Source of the DNA: Simiduia agarivorans SA1 = DSM 21679
GTDB taxonomy: Bacteria; Pseudomonadota; Gammaproteobacteria; Pseudomonadales; Cellvibrionaceae
Direction: 5' to 3'
Assembly: GCF_000305785.2 (NCBI RefSeq)
Contig: NC_018868.3
Location: forward strand, 1-64,000
Length of the DNA stretch: 64,000 nucleotides
Both the position numbers and the translations under genes were made by a program. Every line of letters starts with the position of its first letter. Within the stretch, counting starts at the first letter, position 1. A model generated the notes under the pieces. The model saw nothing but the letters and a program-made list of their open reading frames with translations, searched no databases and was not told where the DNA came from. Below, in pieces: positions 56,026 to 64,000 of this stretch.

Positions 56026-58006
56026 GTTAGGTCATTTCGCGCTGATCCTCGCATTCGGTTTGTCGTTGCTGTTGGCAACGGTGCCGTTGATCGGCAGCTT
56101 CAATCAGCAGCGGTTACTGATGGCCACGGCGCCCTCGATGGCCACCGGCATGTTTGTGTTTGTGGCGCTGGCGTTCGTGTGTCTGAGCTACAGCTTTGCC
56201 ACCGATGATTTTTCCGTGGCGTATGTGGCCAATAACTCCAACAGCCTGCTGCCCTGGTATTACAAGCTCAGCGCCGTGTGGGGTGGGCATGAAGGCTCGC
56301 TGTTGTTGTGGGTATTGATCCTGACCCTTTGGACGTTTGCGGTTGCCGTTAAATCCCATCATATGCCCATCGAAATGCGCGCGCGCGTGCTGGCAGTAAT
56401 GGGCATGGTGGCGGTGGGTTTTATCAGTTTCACCTTGCTGACCACCTCCAATCCCTTTGATCGGCTGTTGCCTTCAGTGCCCTCAGAAGGTAGTGACCTG
56501 AATCCCCTGTTGCAGGACTTTGGTCTGATCATCCACCCGCCCATGTTGTACATGGGTTACGTGGGTTTCTCGGTGAGTTTTGCGTTTGCAATCGCCACGC
56601 TGATTTCCGGTAAATTGGATTCCGCCTGGGCGCGTTGGTCGCGGCCCTGGACCAATCTGGCCTGGGCCTTTCTCACCATCGGTATCGCACTGGGTTCCTG
56701 GTGGGCCTATTACGAACTCGGTTGGGGCGGTTGGTGGTTCTGGGACCCGGTGGAGAATGCGTCCTTTATGCCGTGGCTTGCCGGCACTGCGCTAATGCAC
56801 TCACTGGCGGTGACAGAAAAACGCGGCGTGTTCAAAAGCTGGACACTGTTGCTGGCGATTTTCACTTTCTCGCTCAGTTTGCTGGGGACCTTTCTGGTGC
56901 GTTCCGGCGTGCTCACGTCGGTGCATGCGTTTGCCACCGATCCCGAACGCGGGTTGTTTATTCTCGCCTTCCTGTTAGTGGTGATTGGCGGTTCACTCAC
57001 GCTTTATGCACTGCGGGCGCCGGCGGTTAAAAGTGCCACCAGCTTCGTAGGTATTTCGCGCGAATGGTTTTTACTGGCGAATAACATATTGCTGGTGGTG
57101 GTGCTGGCGACTGTGTTGCTGGGCACGCTGTATCCGCTGATAGCCGATGCCCTGGGCTGGGGCAAAATTTCCGTGGGCCCGCCTTACTTCAATAAATTTT
57201 TCATCCCGCTGATGGGGGTGTTGTGTATTCTGTTGGCGGTGGGGCCGCTCACGAATTACAAACGCAGCTCGGAAAAAGAACTGTTCCAGTGGTTGCGCTG
57301 GCCCTTCGTAGCGGCTGTTGTGCTGGGCGCCCTGGTGCCCTGGTTGTATGAAACGCCCTATGTCTGGCAAGCCAGTATTGCCGTATTCATTGCCAGCTGG
57401 ATGGTGTTGGCCGCCGCGCGCGATCTGCGCAATAAAACCCGGCACAGTGCAACCCTGTGGGCGGGACTGAAAAAATTGTCCGTCAGTTACTTCGCCATGC
57501 ATCTGGCCCATTTGGGCATGGCGGTCACGCTGATCGGTGTGGCTTTCGTGTCGCTCTATGCGGAAGAACGCGATGTGCGCATGTCGGCCGGTAAGTCTTT
57601 GGATATTGAAGGTTACCATTTCGAGCTCACCGAAATCCGCCAGGTGCGCGGCCCGAACTACCTGGCCGACGAGGCGGTGATTCTGGTCTCCAAAGGCGAT
57701 GATCTGATCGCCGAAATGCGGCCCCAAAAACGCAAATACCTGAGTGGCGGCAACCTGATGACCGAAGCTGCTATCGATGCCGGTTTGTTCCGCGATTTGT
57801 ATGTGGCCATGGGCGAACCGCTGGGCGATGGTGATTGGGCCATGCGGGTGCATTTCAAACCCTTTGTTCGCTGGATATGGTTGGGCGCGATATTCATGAC
57901 GTTGGCGGGCATTGCCACGCTGTGGGATAAACGCTACCGCCTGCGCGTGGCGCAGAGTCGGCGTGAAGCCGGCACAGCAGTGCCCGGGCAAACACAAGGA
58001 GCCTGA
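56015..58006 (+). CDS. ccmF: Heme lyase CcmF
   Basis: 663 residues, about 15 membrane helices. Tryptophan-rich motif GWGGWWFWDPVENASFMPW and conserved histidines (GGHEGSLLLW; LIIHPPMLYMGY). Ligates heme to apocytochrome c. Confidence 0.97.
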   Translation: MVPELGHFALILAFGLSLLLATVPLIGSFNQQRLLMATAPSMATGMFVFVALAFVCLSYSFATDDFSVAYVANNSNSLLPWYYKLSAVWGGHEGSLLLWVLILTLWTFAVAVKSHHMPIEMRARVLAVMGMVAVGFISFTLLTTSNPFDRLLPSVPSEGSDLNPLLQDFGLIIHPPMLYMGYVGFSVSFAFAIATLISGKLDSAWARWSRPWTNLAWAFLTIGIALGSWWAYYELGWGGWWFWDPVENASFMPWLAGTALMHSLAVTEKRGVFKSWTLLLAIFTFSLSLLGTFLVRSGVLTSVHAFATDPERGLFILAFLLVVIGGSLTLYALRAPAVKSATSFVGISREWFLLANNILLVVVLATVLLGTLYPLIADALGWGKISVGPPYFNKFFIPLMGVLCILLAVGPLTNYKRSSEKELFQWLRWPFVAAVVLGALVPWLYETPYVWQASIAVFIASWMVLAAARDLRNKTRHSATLWAGLKKLSVSYFAMHLAHLGMAVTLIGVAFVSLYAEERDVRMSAGKSLDIEGYHFELTEIRQVRGPNYLADEAVILVSKGDDLIAEMRPQKRKYLSGGNLMTEAAIDAGLFRDLYVAMGEPLGDGDWAMRVHFKPFVRWIWLGAIFMTLAGIATLWDKRYRLRVAQSRREAGTAVPGQTQGA

Positions 58007-58011
58007 CCAGA

Positions 58012-58542
58012 ATGCAACGGTTAAAGCTGTTTCTGCCGTTAATTATTTTTGCCGGCCTCGCACTCCTGTTCTGGCGTGGTTTGAGCCTGGACCCCAACGC
58101 CATGCCGTCGGCCTTAATCGATAAGCCCATGCCGGCCTTTTCATTGCCCACACTGGAAGACGAAGGCACGCCGGTGGATGAGTCCTTGTTCAAGGGCCAG
58201 GTGACGCTGTTGAATGTGTGGGCCACCTGGTGCGTGTCCTGCCGGGTTGAGCACCCGTTTCTGGTGAAGCTGGCAGAGCAGGGGGTGCGCATTGTGGGGC
58301 TGAATTACAAAGATGACCCCCGGGCCGCGCGGGAATGGCTGGTGAAACTGCACAACCCTTACGAGCTGTCGGTGATCGATGCAGACGGCCGGCTTGGACT
58401 GGACCTGGGTGTATTTGGTGCGCCTGAGACGTACGTTCTCGATAAAACCGGCACCATTCGCTACAAACACGTGGGCGTGGTGGACGACAGGGTGTGGCAA
58501 ACCACACTTGGCCCGATCGTGGAGCAATTGAACGCCCAGTAG
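58012..58542 (+). CDS. ccmG: Thioredoxin-like CcmG/DsbE
   Basis: 176 residues, one N-terminal membrane helix, thioredoxin fold with active site WATWCVSCRVEHP. Keeps apocytochrome cysteines reduced. Last gene of the operon here: the usual ccmH and ccmI do not follow. Confidence 0.95.
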   Translation: MQRLKLFLPLIIFAGLALLFWRGLSLDPNAMPSALIDKPMPAFSLPTLEDEGTPVDESLFKGQVTLLNVWATWCVSCRVEHPFLVKLAEQGVRIVGLNYKDDPRAAREWLVKLHNPYELSVIDADGRLGLDLGVFGAPETYVLDKTGTIRYKHVGVVDDRVWQTTLGPIVEQLNAQ

Positions 58543-58581
58543 CCGGCCGGCTCCTGAGCGTTCAGGTTAATTACCCCACAA

Positions 58582-59925
58582 TCAGAGGCAGCTGGCCGGC
58601 CCGATCTCGGTCCAATCGCTGCTGGTGCCCGGTTCCGATTGCGTCCACCAATTGGCGCGCCATTGCCGGCCGGCATGATCCACTTCGGCACCGGCCTGAT
58701 AGGCTTTACCACTGATCCACACGTGCGGGATGTCGCTCAGCAAATCCCAGGTGTCGTTGGTTTGTGCCGGTTCACTGCCGGAATTCCACCATTTGGCTTT
58801 CCACACTAACTGCTGGTGCGCAACCACGCTGCCGGCGGTGTACACGTGGTGTGCTTCCCAGGCAGGATAGTTGCCCGCGTTGGGGTCGGTTTGGCTACAG
58901 CCTGGCGTTTGATTGTGTTTGATATCCACGCGAGCGCTGGCGCTGCTGTTCTGTAACCAGATTTCATTGGCCACCCGATTCTGGCTATCGAATACTATCT
59001 GCCCGTTGGCTTGCTGCATGCCCACCTGCACATCGCTGTAACGCTGATTTACGCGACCGGCCAACGCCTCTGCCCAGACACCTTGGTCACTGTTGGCTGA
59101 GCTGATGGCCAGGGTTTCAAACACCTGCTCCTGCCCATTGGCATCAAAAACCCGAAACCAGACCTCGTCACCCGGCTGTGCCACATCGGTGCTTTTTACA
59201 AAGTAACCGGCACTGATCCAGCTCGGCGGCGGGGTGGTGCCGCTGAAGCGGATATCCGAGCAGTTGTAGAATCCTTCACCGGCTTCGTCAGCCCGCTGCC
59301 AACGGGTAAACAGAATCGCATCGCCGTCGCGGCCGGCCGGCAGGTTCACGGGTACCTTGTACATTTTATGCCCGTTCATATTCACCACGGGTAGATTGCC
59401 GTGAGTGGCCACTAACTCCAGGTGATCCCATGCCAGCGTCTGTGTTGCCGGATTAAAACCCGGTTTGGTGACATAGACCTCCCAAAAGCTGGGGTTGTGC
59501 GGGGTGGATGCGTGAAACAGTAGATCGATCTGGCCACTGACCTGGGTGCGCTGCCAATCCGTGTGGGCCAGACTCATTCCCGCTTTACTGGCGTCGCCAG
59601 CGCCACAGAGATTGCCATCCTTGACCGTTTGCCTGACGGCGGCCGCGTTATTGTAGTCCACCACGTTTGCAGAAAACTCGTGGTGCTGGGTCAGCGGTGT
59701 GGCGCCCGAAACCTGAAAAGCGGCGCGGCACGCCGCGTTAGGGATGCCTGAACCGTCCGCCGGCCACCAGTAGCCGCCGTCATCCACGCAGAATTGCTGC
59801 CGGGCCTTGGGGTATTCCACATAGCCGTGGCTGGTGGCCTGTTGGCTGGCAAGCAGGCCGGTCAGCGCCATGACCAGTGCCGGTGCCGTGAGGAAGTGAG
59901 CGTGGCTTATGTTTGTTATTGCCAT
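58582..59925 (-). CDS. Secreted AA10 lytic polysaccharide monooxygenase with chitin-binding modules
   Basis: 447 residues. The signal peptide ends before His33 (ATS-HGYVEYP), giving the N-terminal copper histidine; the second copper ligand is His143 in STPHNPSFWEVYVTK. A GbpA-like second domain follows (AGYFVKSTDVAQPGDEVWF), then two C-terminal modules of the CBM5/12 or CBM73 type (YPAWEAHHVYTAGSVV...; HVWISGKAYQAGAEV...). AA10 enzymes cleave crystalline chitin or cellulose oxidatively; the modules point to chitin. AAGGAG precedes the ATG. Confidence 0.92.
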   Translation of the reverse strand: MAITNISHAHFLTAPALVMALTGLLASQQATSHGYVEYPKARQQFCVDDGGYWWPADGSGIPNAACRAAFQVSGATPLTQHHEFSANVVDYNNAAAVRQTVKDGNLCGAGDASKAGMSLAHTDWQRTQVSGQIDLLFHASTPHNPSFWEVYVTKPGFNPATQTLAWDHLELVATHGNLPVVNMNGHKMYKVPVNLPAGRDGDAILFTRWQRADEAGEGFYNCSDIRFSGTTPPPSWISAGYFVKSTDVAQPGDEVWFRVFDANGQEQVFETLAISSANSDQGVWAEALAGRVNQRYSDVQVGMQQANGQIVFDSQNRVANEIWLQNSSASARVDIKHNQTPGCSQTDPNAGNYPAWEAHHVYTAGSVVAHQQLVWKAKWWNSGSEPAQTNDTWDLLSDIPHVWISGKAYQAGAEVDHAGRQWRANWWTQSEPGTSSDWTEIGPASCL

Positions 59926-60080
59926 GTTTGACTCCTTGTTTGATTGAGTTCTCTCGGGCAGCAGGCAGTTGAACGCCTACTGGAGATGACAACGTTGTCA
60001 TCGCTGTTCAGAATAAGGCCACTTTGGCCATAAATAAACCGAAAAGGCGGGCACTCTCGTGCCAGCTACCGCGGTTTTTG

Positions 60081-60122
60081 TTGATGGAGATCAAAATACG
60101 CACAAGCGGCTGGCGCTACTAT
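60081..60122 (+). promoter_or_regulatory. FNR/Anr-dependent promoter with perfect box
   Basis: TTGAT-GGAG-ATCAA (60081-60094) matches the FNR consensus exactly. A -10 TACTAT lies at 60117-60122; the expected start near 60129 would be 41.5 bases from the box centre, the class II activation geometry. Lies upstream of a 43-residue membrane protein. The rest of the gap from 59926 holds the LPMO promoter region and nothing else clear. Confidence 0.7.
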
Positions 60123-60161
60123 GATCCCAACGAATCACAGAACCCCAGCGGGAGGTGCACT

Positions 60162-60293
60162 ATGTATATGGATGGCGTTGTTGCGTATGGCTTGGTAATT
60201 GTTGCGGCCACCTGTGCGATGCTCTGGTATGTGGGACGCTATGCGTGGCGTCACTACAAGCAGGACGCTGAGGCGGCTGAGAAGAAAGCCTGA
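60162..60293 (+). CDS. 43-residue single-pass membrane protein, unknown
   Basis: Begins MYMDGVVAYGLVIVAATC; one membrane helix (about residues 5-26) then a basic/charged tail (RYAWRHYKQDAEAAEKKA). Shine-Dalgarno GGAGG six bases before the ATG at 60162, and a terminator just after. Size and topology resemble small accessory subunits of terminal oxidases (CcoQ, CydX type), but no sequence motif proves that. The perfect FNR box suggests expression under low oxygen. Confidence 0.72.
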   Translation: MYMDGVVAYGLVIVAATCAMLWYVGRYAWRHYKQDAEAAEKKA

Positions 60294-60312
60294 GTGGATT
60301 CATCAATCAATG

Positions 60313-60339
60313 AAAAAGCGCCGACCTGGCGCTTTTTTT
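60313..60339 (+). terminator. Terminator of the small membrane protein gene
   Basis: Stem AAAAAGCGCC / GGCGCTTTTT with a five-base loop and a run of seven T, 20 bases after the stop. Confidence 0.92.
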
Positions 60340-60365
60340 ATGCCTCACTCAGCCCAATGGCGGCT

Positions 60366-61133
60366 TTAAGGTGCTGAGGTTTTCGGGGGCGTCGACACGT
60401 CTTTGCACAGCAGCATGTCCACAATCCGGTTGGATGCACCAGGGTAAAAGCCCGCTTCCTGCTGATAGCCCCGGCCGTTTTCAAAGGTGCCGAACAGCAG
60501 ATCAAACACCGGTAAGTCGGAAAAGTTGCGGTAATGGACTCCCCGCTGGTGGTGCAGGCTGTGGCTCTCCGGCCGCTGAATCACAAACCCGAGCCAATAG
60601 GGCGTTTTGATATTGGCATGTTGGAACAGCTGCAGAAAAGTTCCCACCAGTAAAAAGACCGTAACTGCCTGTGGGGTAACGTCGATCAGCAGGGCGAGTG
60701 CAATGCTGCCCACCAGTGAGAATCCGATCATATCGGTGGGGTTGAAGTAAAAGGTGCCCCAGGCATCCACGCGCTCTGCACTGTGGTGAAACTGATGAAA
60801 CACCCGCCACAAAAAGTTATTGCTGTGGATGGCCCGGTGCCAAAAATAAATGCCCGCTTCAAATACCAGCAGTGCAACGGCGGCACCGCCCAGTGTGCCT
60901 AAATGGGTTAAATCCAGAAGCTGAAACTGACTCAACCAAGGGTCGACCCACATGGGCAGATAGGCTGTCAGAAAAAAATAAATCCAGAAAAATACACCGC
61001 AGCGCAAGTACCAGCCTTTGATGCGGGGTAGGGGGCGGGCAGGGAACAGCGATTCCCACAAAATAATCGCGGCATAAAGGCCGATGATGGCGAGCGATAC
61101 CGGGTCGAGCAGAATTTCCATGGGGCCGGGCAT
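60366..61133 (-). CDS. Sterol desaturase / fatty acid hydroxylase family protein
   Basis: 255 residues, four or more membrane helices and the three histidine boxes of this diiron family: HRAIH, HQFHH, and HSLHH followed by GVHYRNF. Hydroxylates or desaturates a lipid; the substrate is unknown. ATG at 61133 has AAGGA eight bases upstream. Confidence 0.9.
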   Translation of the reverse strand: MPGPMEILLDPVSLAIIGLYAAIILWESLFPARPLPRIKGWYLRCGVFFWIYFFLTAYLPMWVDPWLSQFQLLDLTHLGTLGGAAVALLVFEAGIYFWHRAIHSNNFLWRVFHQFHHSAERVDAWGTFYFNPTDMIGFSLVGSIALALLIDVTPQAVTVFLLVGTFLQLFQHANIKTPYWLGFVIQRPESHSLHHQRGVHYRNFSDLPVFDLLFGTFENGRGYQQEAGFYPGASNRIVDMLLCKDVSTPPKTSAP

Positions 61134-61261
61134 GGTGCAGTCCTTTGTTTTTGGGCCTTTGTCCGAAAAACCATCCTACGCGTTGTTACACCGATTGAAA
61201 GGGGGGAAAGGTGTGGGTTACCGGCGACACCCGACAAAATGTAAGTCCTTGGTGTGAGGTT

Positions 61262-61609
61262 TTACTTATCAGGCGCCAGCGCGTAGATAAAAGCCATCAC
61301 CACATCGCCGTTCTCACATTCCACCTCAATTGGAATACGCTGATAGTCATTCCCTTCGAACGCATCCAGCGATGCCCACAGGTCGGGTAATTCGAGGGAG
61401 TGAAGCAGAAATCCGTGTATTGGAATGCCCTGGGAATCGGGACGCATAGCGGGGTAGCCATCAGCAGAAGCCCAACCCGCTTCGATCAACTGGCCTTTGA
61501 CGGTTCCGGTCTGCCAGTGGCCAGCCAGTGCCTGCAGCAGGTGGTGATTTTTTCTGCCGGGGGCCAAGGTGCCGTAGGTGAAAAGCCGGGTGTTTGTCGC
61601 GTGGGGCAT
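61262..61609 (-). CDS. Gamma-glutamylcyclotransferase-like protein
   Basis: 115 residues with the family substrate loop FTYGTLAPG and the catalytic glutamate in DAFEGNDYQR. The family releases 5-oxoproline from gamma-glutamyl amines or acts in related side reactions; the exact substrate is unknown. Confidence 0.88.
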   Translation of the reverse strand: MPHATNTRLFTYGTLAPGRKNHHLLQALAGHWQTGTVKGQLIEAGWASADGYPAMRPDSQGIPIHGFLLHSLELPDLWASLDAFEGNDYQRIPIEVECENGDVVMAFIYALAPDK

Positions 61610-61650
61610 AGGTCAAGGTATGGGCAAAAGGGCGCAGCCTTACAGTTATT

Positions 61651-61680
61651 GGGTGCCTGCTGATTGAATCAGCAGCACCC
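61651..61680. terminator. Imperfect hairpin between two minus-strand genes
   Basis: GGGTGC-C-TGCTGAT / ATCAGCA-GCACCC with a one-base bulge, 9 bases past the stop of the 61689 gene. No clear T tract. Confidence 0.35.
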
Positions 61681-61688
61681 GTGGACAA

Positions 61689-62744
61689 TTATTGATCTAA
61701 CGTAAACTGAATTTTGAAATCAATGAGATTTTTAGACAGCGGGGCGGCAAGTAATTCGGTGCCGGCATAAAACATCGGTATCCCTTCGCCACCGTCATTG
61801 CGATAATGCAGTATCAATGCGTCTTTACTGTCGGTGGTTTTCAAGCCGGCAATGATGCCTGCGAGTAATTTCTCCGCGAAATTGGCCTGGCGCAAACCCG
61901 CCAGCATTTCATTCATGATCTCACGGTTTTTCGCCGCTATCTCGGGAAGCGCCTGTTCACCTTCCATCGGGTAGGGCATGACCGGCCCCTGTTTCAGTGC
62001 CGGCACAAATTTAATGGTGCGGTCTTCATCTGGCGCCAACACGTCGGTAAATGAATCTACGCGGCCATCGCGATAGGTGAGGGTATTTATCGCCTCACCG
62101 GTGTAGTCTTCTGTGATCTGCAGGGTGACCTCGTAGCCCTCGCCCAGCATGGAGGGTTCCATGTGCTTGATCGCCAACCGGACTGGCCGGCCCGTAGCGT
62201 TTGCCACCCTTTCTGTGAGTACTGCATCGGCCGCGTTCGGGCGCGCGTAGCGGAATTCAGATGAAAACTCGATGGTACCTTCCGCATTGATTATGGGTTG
62301 ATCGTCAGCATCATACGCACTGTCGTCTTGGGTGGCGTCCGGTTCAACTTCAAAATAAGGCTCGGATCTCAGCCACTCAAGTTGGGTTTCGATATCGGCG
62401 GACTCAGGAAAACGGAACCGGAGATCGGCCAGCACCCACACATCCAGTTCGCGTTTGGCGCTTAGTCGGAAATGCCAGTCGATGTCGGTGGTGACGGGAT
62501 CGCCTGGCCGGCTGTTGTCAACTTCATGCAGTACACCCTCCTGTTCAATCAGGAAGGTGACGGCCATGCGCGCCCGGCGGTAGCCGTCGTCTGCCGGGTT
62601 CCAGGCATCGTCTTCGGAATAGTTTTCCTCCTGCGTTTGCAGGTATTGTTCGTTTTCGGGTTCCTCCTGTGCGGAGCAACCAGAGATTAAAATGCCAGTC
62701 GAAAGCAGTAGGTAGGTGGTAAGAATATGGGCCGTACGCAGCAT
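61689..62744 (-). CDS. Lipoprotein of unknown function
   Basis: 351 residues with a lipoprotein signal (lipobox ISGC, Cys near residue 23) and an acidic linker (EEPENEQYLQTQEEN) suggesting the outer membrane or periplasm. No domain recognised; the body looks beta-rich with no catalytic motif seen. ATG at 62744 follows AAGGA at eight bases. Probably monocistronic. Confidence 0.8.
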   Translation of the reverse strand: MLRTAHILTTYLLLSTGILISGCSAQEEPENEQYLQTQEENYSEDDAWNPADDGYRRARMAVTFLIEQEGVLHEVDNSRPGDPVTTDIDWHFRLSAKRELDVWVLADLRFRFPESADIETQLEWLRSEPYFEVEPDATQDDSAYDADDQPIINAEGTIEFSSEFRYARPNAADAVLTERVANATGRPVRLAIKHMEPSMLGEGYEVTLQITEDYTGEAINTLTYRDGRVDSFTDVLAPDEDRTIKFVPALKQGPVMPYPMEGEQALPEIAAKNREIMNEMLAGLRQANFAEKLLAGIIAGLKTTDSKDALILHYRNDGGEGIPMFYAGTELLAAPLSKNLIDFKIQFTLDQ

Positions 62745-63198
62745 GGTGATTATCCTTAATACACAGTTCAGCTGGCTCATAAGCTAATCCGGTCTTGTGA
62801 TTAACTCAAGAGGGTGGGGTGGCGTCTGTTCGCAGATCAGAAAAAAATCGACGATTTGGCTGTCGGGTTGGTTGTTTGCGAAGATTGCTTAGATGAGGGT
62901 TTGCACAGCTTTCTAGATGATGTATTTCATTCCCGTGGGCTGGTGCTGTTGGTGAATGGGTGGTTTGTTTGTGTGTTCTGGCGCCTTGGAGATTGTTAGG
63001 GGGTTTGTTGGTTTAGGTGTTTTAATTTTTATCTGACCACAAGTTAAACTTAGCGATGTGGGTTTGAATAAGGCGTTTAGCTGGCAAAAGAACGCCTTAC
63101 ACCGACTTGTCAGTGCTCATCCTATTGAAATAATGGAATTAAATCTCTCTCCTGTGCACCACTTCACGCTACAATTGGCGCCGACTATGGGGGTAAGA
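62745..63198. other. AT-richer gap with no supported gene
   Basis: Only a short open frame (62814-62999, GTG start, no ribosome site) is present and I do not accept it. The stretch should carry the promoters of the flanking lipoprotein genes; no convincing boxes stand out. Confidence 0.5.
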
Positions 63199-64000
63199 AT
63201 GCTCAGAATATTGATGTGCGCGTCTTTGTGTGTCGCATTGAACTCATGCGTCAACCGATCGCCTTTGCCAGCGGGGGGCGCTTTAGAAAATAAGCCGTAT
63301 TTGCCTGCGCCCGATCTGGTATTTGAAATCGAAGGTATGAGCCATTGCACCTCCGTCGATGACGCCAGGCTACACATAAATAAAGGCGAGCCTGTCACGC
63401 TTATCGTGCATGGTTGCTTCTTATCCGCGGGCCGGTTCCGTGCCCTGGCCGACGTGTTTGCTTTTCACGGGCAGCAAACGATCTGTTTTAATTACGACGA
63501 CCGTGACCGAATCAGTGACAGTGCCGCACAGCTGAATCAAGCGCTCGCCAAACTTAGTGAGAAAATTGATACTGATCAAATCACCGTGATAGGGCACAGC
63601 CAGGGTGGGCTTGTCGCGCGTCAAAGCGTAAGTGAATTCAATGATGCGCAAGCCCTCTCAAAAAAAACCAAAATTTCTTTAGCTACCATTTCAGGGCCTT
63701 TTGGTGGCATTGAATCCTCAAAGCATTGTGGTTGGCGTTGGCTGCACCTGGCCAGTTTCGGTATAACGACTGCCGTTTGCCAAGCGGTAACTGGCAGCAA
63801 ATGGACAGAGATTCCACCCGACAGTCGCTTCATACAAAACCCTACGCCGCTTAATACAAACGTAGTTCGTTTCTTGAAGATCAATACCGATGAAACCGAA
63901 ACCTGCCGTCGCCATGATGCTGAAGGACGCTGTATTGAAGATGATTATGTATTTTCATTGGCAGAGCAGTCGCACCCTGTGCTGGACCAACTAGAAATTG
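63199..64000 (+). CDS. Alpha/beta-hydrolase lipoprotein (lipase-like), 5' part
   Basis: 267 codons open to the window edge, so the gene is 3'-truncated. Begins MLRILMCASLCVALNSCVN; the lipobox LNSC marks a lipoprotein. An oxyanion-region LIVHGCF and the nucleophile elbow VIGHSQGGLVARQ (Ser near residue 135) place it in the alpha/beta-hydrolase superfamily, lipase/PGAP1-like. ATG at 63199 is preceded by GGGGGTAAGA; an in-frame ATG at 63187 is an alternative. Acid and histidine of the triad are not certain in the visible part. Confidence 0.8.
   Translation, partial: MLRILMCASLCVALNSCVNRSPLPAGGALENKPYLPAPDLVFEIEGMSHCTSVDDARLHINKGEPVTLIVHGCFLSAGRFRALADVFAFHGQQTICFNYDDRDRISDSAAQLNQALAKLSEKIDTDQITVIGHSQGGLVARQSVSEFNDAQALSKKTKISLATISGPFGGIESSKHCGWRWLHLASFGITTAVCQAVTGSKWTEIPPDSRFIQNPTPLNTNVVRFLKINTDETETCRRHDAEGRCIEDDYVFSLAEQSHPVLDQLEI

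Noticed and set aside
62814..62999. 61-codon + strand frame
   Set aside because: GTG start without ribosome site in an AT-richer gap; no domain or hydrophobic pattern that would argue for a real small protein.

Overview
The window reads as chromosomal DNA of a free-living, flagellated, aerobic gammaproteobacterium. The supporting loci are alaS-lysC-csrA followed by tRNA-Ser (Pseudomonas-type order), gltX followed by tRNA-Ala, a complete gltA / sdhCDAB-sucAB-lpd-sucCD TCA cluster, and a ccmABCDEFG cytochrome c maturation operon. A secreted chitin-active LPMO, a large RTX adhesin and several lipoproteins suggest a marine, polysaccharide-degrading member of the Cellvibrionales (Simiduia, Saccharophagus, Teredinibacter or Cellvibrio type). 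The taxonomic placement is inference; no rRNA is present.

Layout. 1-5.4 kb: 3' part of a giant type I-secreted adhesin. 5.4-11.4 kb: M23 peptidase, Trm112-like protein, HIT protein, alaS, lysC, csrA. 11.5-11.8 kb: a tRNA-Ser(GCU) gene cut off in its T loop and followed by a structured repeat. 11.9-19.1 kb: DAACS symporter, two-domain QueD-like protein, sensor kinase, porin with a small phosphate-binding-like protein, gltX. 19.2-20.7 kb: tRNA-Ala(GGC), an inverted partial copy of its 3' end, repeats of the same family, and a two-gene unknown module that may be a Tse2-like toxin with its antitoxin. 20.7-27.5 kb: ArsR regulator with two palindromic operators and a divergent ArsP-type permease, a 273-bp MITE-like element, a tautomerase-like gene, a MocR regulator divergent from an EamA transporter, and a TetR/AidB-like operon. 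27.6-36.2 kb: DUF839 lipoprotein with a diheme lipoprotein, cyclophilin, TSUP permease, YlqF GTPase, LapG-like protease, and a chemoreceptor with a sigma-28 promoter. 36.5-49.8 kb: the TCA cluster. 49.9-53.1 kb: msrA, rhodanese, FlhB-C-terminus-like and FliK-like proteins. 53.2-58.5 kb: ccmA-G. 58.6-64 kb: LPMO, a 43-residue membrane protein behind a perfect FNR/Anr box, a fatty-acid hydroxylase family protein, a GGCT-like protein, an orphan lipoprotein, and the 5' part of a lipase-like lipoprotein.

How the genes fit together: the TCA block forms one long leftward unit (sdhC to sucD) with gltA divergent. The ccm genes supply c-type cytochrome maturation, including potentially the local diheme lipoprotein. 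The chemoreceptor, FliK-like and FlhB-like genes point to motility. The LapG-like protease could release an adhesin such as the one at the left edge.

The most unusual parts are the two tRNA loci, where the tRNA (or its downstream tRNA partner) is interrupted or replaced by related hairpin-rich repeats, together with the small unknown gene pair lying between two of these repeats.
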